Shown: piece by piece, positions 7,266 to 10,029 of the stretch
How the letters are laid out: each line of letters opens with the position of its first letter
Numbering within the stretch: position 1 is the first letter of the stretch
NCBI GenBank assembly: GCA_964552325.1
Contig: CAZKHA010000126.1
Span: 1 to 10,029, forward strand
DNA: 10,029 nucleotides
Origin: CAZKCK01 sp964552325
GTDB taxonomy: Bacteria; Bacteroidota; Bacteroidia; Bacteroidales; TTA-H9
Reading direction: 5' to 3'
The notes under the pieces: model-generated
What the model was told of the DNA's origin: nothing
The model's input: only the letters and a program-made list of their open reading frames with translations
Database searches by the model: none
Translations under genes and position numbers: made by a program

Positions 7266-7273
7266 CAAAGGTA
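7266..7273 (-). promoter_or_regulatory. Bacteroidota -7 box (TACCTTTG) of the bamD operon
   Basis: Minus-strand TACCTTTG is an exact match to TAnnTTTG and ends four bases before the bamD ATG at 7261. The nearest upstream TTG (7300-7298) lies 24 bases away, slightly longer than the usual 19-23. The -7 match and its position at the head of the operon support a promoter; the -33 element is imperfect. Confidence 0.6.
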
Positions 7274-7409
7274 CAACTTTTTCAGATTGAGGAATAACAA
7301 CCAACTTTGTAATATAGTATCTTGGTAAAAGTCAAATCATCCAATTTTCACGAATTTTCACCACAAAATACTAAATGTCAATTAGTTAAAAAATGTACTT
7401 TTTTTTAGG

Positions 7410-7440
7410 TTTGTCATCACAAATTTTCAAGTTAGCTTTG
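7410..7440 (+). promoter_or_regulatory. Bacteroidota promoter TTTG-N19-TAGCTTTG for the SPT-like gene
   Basis: TTTG at 7410-7413 and TAGCTTTG at 7433-7440 match both halves of the Bacteroidota primary promoter with a 19-base spacer. Transcription should start a few bases after 7440, giving a leader of roughly 20 bases before ATG 7465. No strong Shine-Dalgarno is visible in that leader, as is usual in this phylum. It shares the ~200-base intergenic region with the divergent bamD promoter. Confidence 0.85.
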
Positions 7441-7464
7441 CACACTTCTTTTAACAACTGCATT

Positions 7465-8712
7465 ATGAAGGATATTTTTGAAAAAGTTCAAGCAAACATG
7501 GGACCTTTGGGTCAGTATGGCGATAAGGCATTTGGATATTATATGTTTCCAAAACTTGAAGGTGAAATCTCTAACCGTATGAGATTCATGGGAAAAGAGC
7601 AATTAATCTGGAGTTTAAACAATTATTTAGGCTTGGCCAATCACCCAGAAGTGCGAAAAGCTGATGCCGAAGCTTCTGAACAGTGGGGGCTAGCCTATCC
7701 CATGGGAGCCAGAATGATGTCGGGCCAAACAATTTACCATGAACAGCTTGAACGTGAGCTTGCAGCATTTGAACAAAAGGAAGATGCTTTCTTGCTAAAC
7801 TTTGGCTATCAGGGCATGATATCCATCATTGACTCTTTGGTTGATCGTAAAGATGTTATTGTATATGATTCAGAGGCGCATGCATGCATTATAGATGGCT
7901 TGCGGCTGCACATGGGTAAACGCTTCGTTTATCCGCATAATAATATGGAAAACTTTGAGAAACAACTGCAAAGGGCCACTAAACTAGCTGAAGAAAACGA
8001 CGGTGGAATTTTGGTGATTACCGAAGGCGTTTACGGCATGAGTGGCGATTTAGGGAAGTTGAATGAAATTGCTGCCTTGAAGAAAAAATACAAGTTCCGC
8101 TTGCTAGTTGACGATGCGCATGGCTTTGGTACCATGGGCAAAACGGGAGCAGGTGTGGGCGAACACCTAGGCTGCCAAGATGAAATAGATGTGTACTTTG
8201 GCACTTTTGCCAAGGCAATGGCTGGAATTGGTGCATTTGTGGCCAGTAAAAAACCAATAGTTGATTATTTAAGGTTCAACATGCGATCGCAAACTTTTGC
8301 CAAGTCGTTGCCCATGCCAATGGTTATTGGTTCGCTTAAAAGACTCGAATTGATACGGAACCATCCCGAGTTAAAAGACAACCTCTGGAAAATTGTTCGT
8401 GCACTTCAAGAGGGGCTTCGAGCAAAAGGCTTCAACCTTGGGAATACGGAGTCGCCTGTGACACCTGTATTTTTAGAGGGCGGTATTCCGGAAGCCACAG
8501 CGGTTACGTACGATATGCGCGAACGCTTCAATATTTTCTGCTCCATCGTTACCTATCCTGTAATCCCACGCGGTCAAATCTTGTTGAGGTTGATCCCAAC
8601 AGCAGTTCATACCCTTGAGGATGTTGCATATACAATCGATTGCTTCTCACAAATTAAGGCTAAGCTCGATTCTGGTGAATATGCAGCAGGTGGGTTTGTG
8701 AACCCCTTTTAA
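7465..8712 (+). CDS. Serine palmitoyltransferase / cysteate acyltransferase-like alpha-oxoamine synthase (PLP)
   Basis: A 415-residue PLP enzyme of the alpha-oxoamine synthase family (SPT, KBL, BioF, cysteate acyltransferase), which condenses an amino acid with an acyl thioester and releases CO2. Visible features are NYLGLANHPEV (about 53-63), His139 in DSEAHACIIDG (stacks on PLP), ITEGVYGMSGD (185-195), DDAHGFGTMG with Asp217, the Schiff-base Lys250 in GTFAKAMAGIGAF, and the C-terminal LLRLIPTAVHT with Arg375. The overall pattern (ESPVTPVFLEGG, YPVIPRGQILLR) fits SPT-type members better than KBL or BioF. Bacteroidota use such enzymes to begin sphingolipids (serine plus palmitoyl thioester) or sulfonolipids/capnine (cysteate plus fatty acyl-ACP). 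The N-terminus MKDIFEKVQANMGPLG resembles, from memory, flavobacterial proteins of the capnine type, so substrate remains open. An upstream in-frame ATG at 7393 precedes the promoter, so 7465 is the start. The membrane-protein gene follows 19 bases later. Confidence 0.88.
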   Translation: MKDIFEKVQANMGPLGQYGDKAFGYYMFPKLEGEISNRMRFMGKEQLIWSLNNYLGLANHPEVRKADAEASEQWGLAYPMGARMMSGQTIYHEQLERELAAFEQKEDAFLLNFGYQGMISIIDSLVDRKDVIVYDSEAHACIIDGLRLHMGKRFVYPHNNMENFEKQLQRATKLAEENDGGILVITEGVYGMSGDLGKLNEIAALKKKYKFRLLVDDAHGFGTMGKTGAGVGEHLGCQDEIDVYFGTFAKAMAGIGAFVASKKPIVDYLRFNMRSQTFAKSLPMPMVIGSLKRLELIRNHPELKDNLWKIVRALQEGLRAKGFNLGNTESPVTPVFLEGGIPEATAVTYDMRERFNIFCSIVTYPVIPRGQILLRLIPTAVHTLEDVAYTIDCFSQIKAKLDSGEYAAGGFVNPF

Positions 8713-8731
8713 ACCGAAAAACAGAAACATT

Positions 8732-9973
8732 ATGGAGAACTATTCTGGGAAACAGCAGTACGAAACCAATCCTATAAAGGATTTGCTGCTGTTTTTCAGA
8801 AAAATAAGGCTACTGCTTCGTATTGGGCGTTCACGAAAAAAGGCTCTGAAAGCTAAAAACGAGCAAAAAAAGCTTGACGCAAAAAAAGCTAAGCAGTGGA
8901 ACAGAAGAAAAAGATACCGTCTTTTTAAAATTGTACTTAAAAAATCGGTACGTAACTTCTTCAAAAAAGATACAGCTTTTGCACCCCCAACAGTAACGGC
9001 AGCAGATCAAAAACTAAACTTTTACGGGGAACCTATTCGCGAACAAACCAAGTGGTATAGGCGAAAGCGCTTAATTACATTTGTACTTCGAAGGTTAATA
9101 CATGGCTGGAAAACCGATCAACGAAAAGTTAAGAAAAATAAACTTAGCACCCAAACCAAGGTACCTGATCAACTTGAAAAGCTAATTATTGGGTTTAACT
9201 CAACTGCTTATTTTTTATTGGCTTATATCACATTTCAGCTTATTAATCAGCTTTTAACCGCCTTCATAGCTAAGCAATTTGGCTTTAACGTATTACTTAC
9301 GTATCATGGTATTTGGTATAATGTAGCACGTACTGATTGGACAGCCGACTCGGTAAAGACCCTATTTAGTATTCAGCCTGTTACTGGCTTAACTTTAGGG
9401 TTGGTATCCCTTTATGTCTATTGGCGTGTTAAACATTTTGAAGGGTTGCTTAAACTGTTTTTCTTATGGAGTTTTGTATTTGGATTTAATGCATTTTTTG
9501 GAGGAATCTTCATTGGTTCCTTATTTAGTAAGGGATTTGGGCATGTGCTGATATGGTCCTACATGATGGATACCGCAAAACTGGTTGCATCCTTGGCCTC
9601 TCTTACATTTATGTTGTTAATAGGTTCATTTACACAGAATTTATTTTTATATTCTGCCAATACCTACTTCAACGAACTTAACAAGCACAATGTGCGCCCT
9701 TTTATCAATGCACAATTCCTTTATCCTTTGATTATAGGCAATTTGCTGCTATTTATTATTAAGCTACCTGGTATAGAAGTTTACGAAGGGTTTATGTTGC
9801 TTACACCTTTTATTGTAATGCTTCCCTTATTTGTTTCACCAAATTTACCTTGTGAATTGTACTTTGACAATTCCCATGCAGGCTATCGAATCCGACTCCG
9901 ATTGTTAATTGTAATGTTGACGTTAATAGTACTTTATCGGATAATTTTTGATGTTTTTACCATCAGTTTTTAA
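8732..9973 (+). CDS. Unrecognised polytopic membrane protein with very basic N-terminal region
   Basis: A 413-residue protein I do not recognise. Residues 1-140 are extremely basic (about 43 Lys/Arg, near 30 percent), with amphipathic stretches such as DLLLFFRKIRLLLRIGRSRKK and runs like RRKRYRLFK. They probably lie on the cytoplasmic face and could bind anionic phospholipid or nucleic acid. Residues 150-413 hold about seven hydrophobic segments (roughly 155-180, 208-231, 239-265, 271-298, 328-345, 351-369 and 388-408). No catalytic motif or transporter signature is obvious. It starts 19 bases after the SPT/CFAT-like gene on the same strand with no terminator or promoter between them, so the two are probably co-transcribed. 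That suggests, but does not show, a role in the same lipid or membrane process. The start ATG at 8732 is the only sensible one. Codon usage appears ordinary for the window. Confidence 0.8.
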   Translation: MENYSGKQQYETNPIKDLLLFFRKIRLLLRIGRSRKKALKAKNEQKKLDAKKAKQWNRRKRYRLFKIVLKKSVRNFFKKDTAFAPPTVTAADQKLNFYGEPIREQTKWYRRKRLITFVLRRLIHGWKTDQRKVKKNKLSTQTKVPDQLEKLIIGFNSTAYFLLAYITFQLINQLLTAFIAKQFGFNVLLTYHGIWYNVARTDWTADSVKTLFSIQPVTGLTLGLVSLYVYWRVKHFEGLLKLFFLWSFVFGFNAFFGGIFIGSLFSKGFGHVLIWSYMMDTAKLVASLASLTFMLLIGSFTQNLFLYSANTYFNELNKHNVRPFINAQFLYPLIIGNLLLFIIKLPGIEVYEGFMLLTPFIVMLPLFVSPNLPCELYFDNSHAGYRIRLRLLIVMLTLIVLYRIIFDVFTISF

Positions 9974-10029
9974 ACCCAAACCCTAATCGATTTAGGTAAT
10001 AGGTATCTTCATTTTGGCCAACAGGGTTT
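9963..10029 (-). CDS. Possible 3' end of a convergent gene (partial)
   Basis: On the minus strand one frame is open from the window edge to TGA at 9965-9963 and ends in NRLGFGFKN. The alternating hydrophobic/aromatic pattern could be the last strand of an outer-membrane beta-barrel, but 21 residues are too few for an identification. A second minus-strand frame ends at 9992 in KMKIPIT and is a competing possibility. If the first is right, the gene overlaps the end of the membrane-protein gene by 11 bases. Confidence 0.25.
   Translation of the reverse strand, partial: NPVGQNEDTYYLNRLGFGFKN

Noticed and set aside
7262..7300. Upstream TTG start for BamD
   Set aside because: It would place 13 residues ahead of a clean lipoprotein signal peptide and overlap the -7 box.
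7393..7464. 24-residue N-terminal extension of the SPT-like protein from ATG 7393
   Set aside because: A strong promoter (TTTG at 7410, TAGCTTTG at 7433) lies inside this extension, so it would not be transcribed. The normal family start is at 7465.

Overview
The window looks like a chromosomal stretch of a Bacteroidota bacterium (Cytophagales/Flavobacteriia type, moderately AT-rich). Three things point there: the gene order bamD-rpoZ-coaBC-porD(DUF4835)-recN-fabI, a DUF4835 protein (a family I know only from this phylum), and TTTG / TAnnTTTG promoter boxes, which are the Bacteroidota primary sigma signature. Genus cannot be told from the sequence.

Layout. Bases 1-875 carry no credible gene. 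The first ~485 bases hold three hairpin-forming inverted repeats and short, frame-hopping ORFs that look like an interspersed intergenic repeat. Bases 486-875 are AT-rich, with a perfect 13-bp inverted repeat at 580-613. Next, on the minus strand, is a small VOC/glyoxalase-fold gene (876-1292) with its own -7 box. It is separated by a clear intrinsic terminator (1361-1395) from a six-gene minus-strand operon read from 7261 down to 1419: bamD (outer-membrane protein assembly lipoprotein), rpoZ (RNA polymerase omega), coaBC (coenzyme A synthesis), a porD-like DUF4835 gene, recN (DNA repair) and fabI (enoyl-ACP reductase). Spacing is tight (2 to 34 nt), and the only good terminator lies after fabI.

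A ~200-bp divergent control region (7262-7464) separates this operon from two plus-strand genes. The first is an alpha-oxoamine synthase of the serine palmitoyltransferase/cysteate acyltransferase type (7465-8712), behind a textbook TTTG-N19-TAGCTTTG promoter. Nineteen bases later comes an unrecognised membrane protein with a very basic N-terminal third and about seven predicted membrane segments (8732-9973). The last bases may hold the 3' end of a convergent minus-strand gene.

Together the region is mostly envelope and lipid housekeeping: OM assembly (BamD), a probable type IX secretion component (PorD-like), CoA supply (CoaBC), fatty-acid elongation (FabI), and first-step sphingolipid or sulfonolipid synthesis (SPT/CFAT-like). 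The most promising uncharacterised element is the basic-headed membrane protein paired with the SPT/CFAT-like enzyme. I see no CRISPR array, phage, insertion sequence, tRNA or rRNA.
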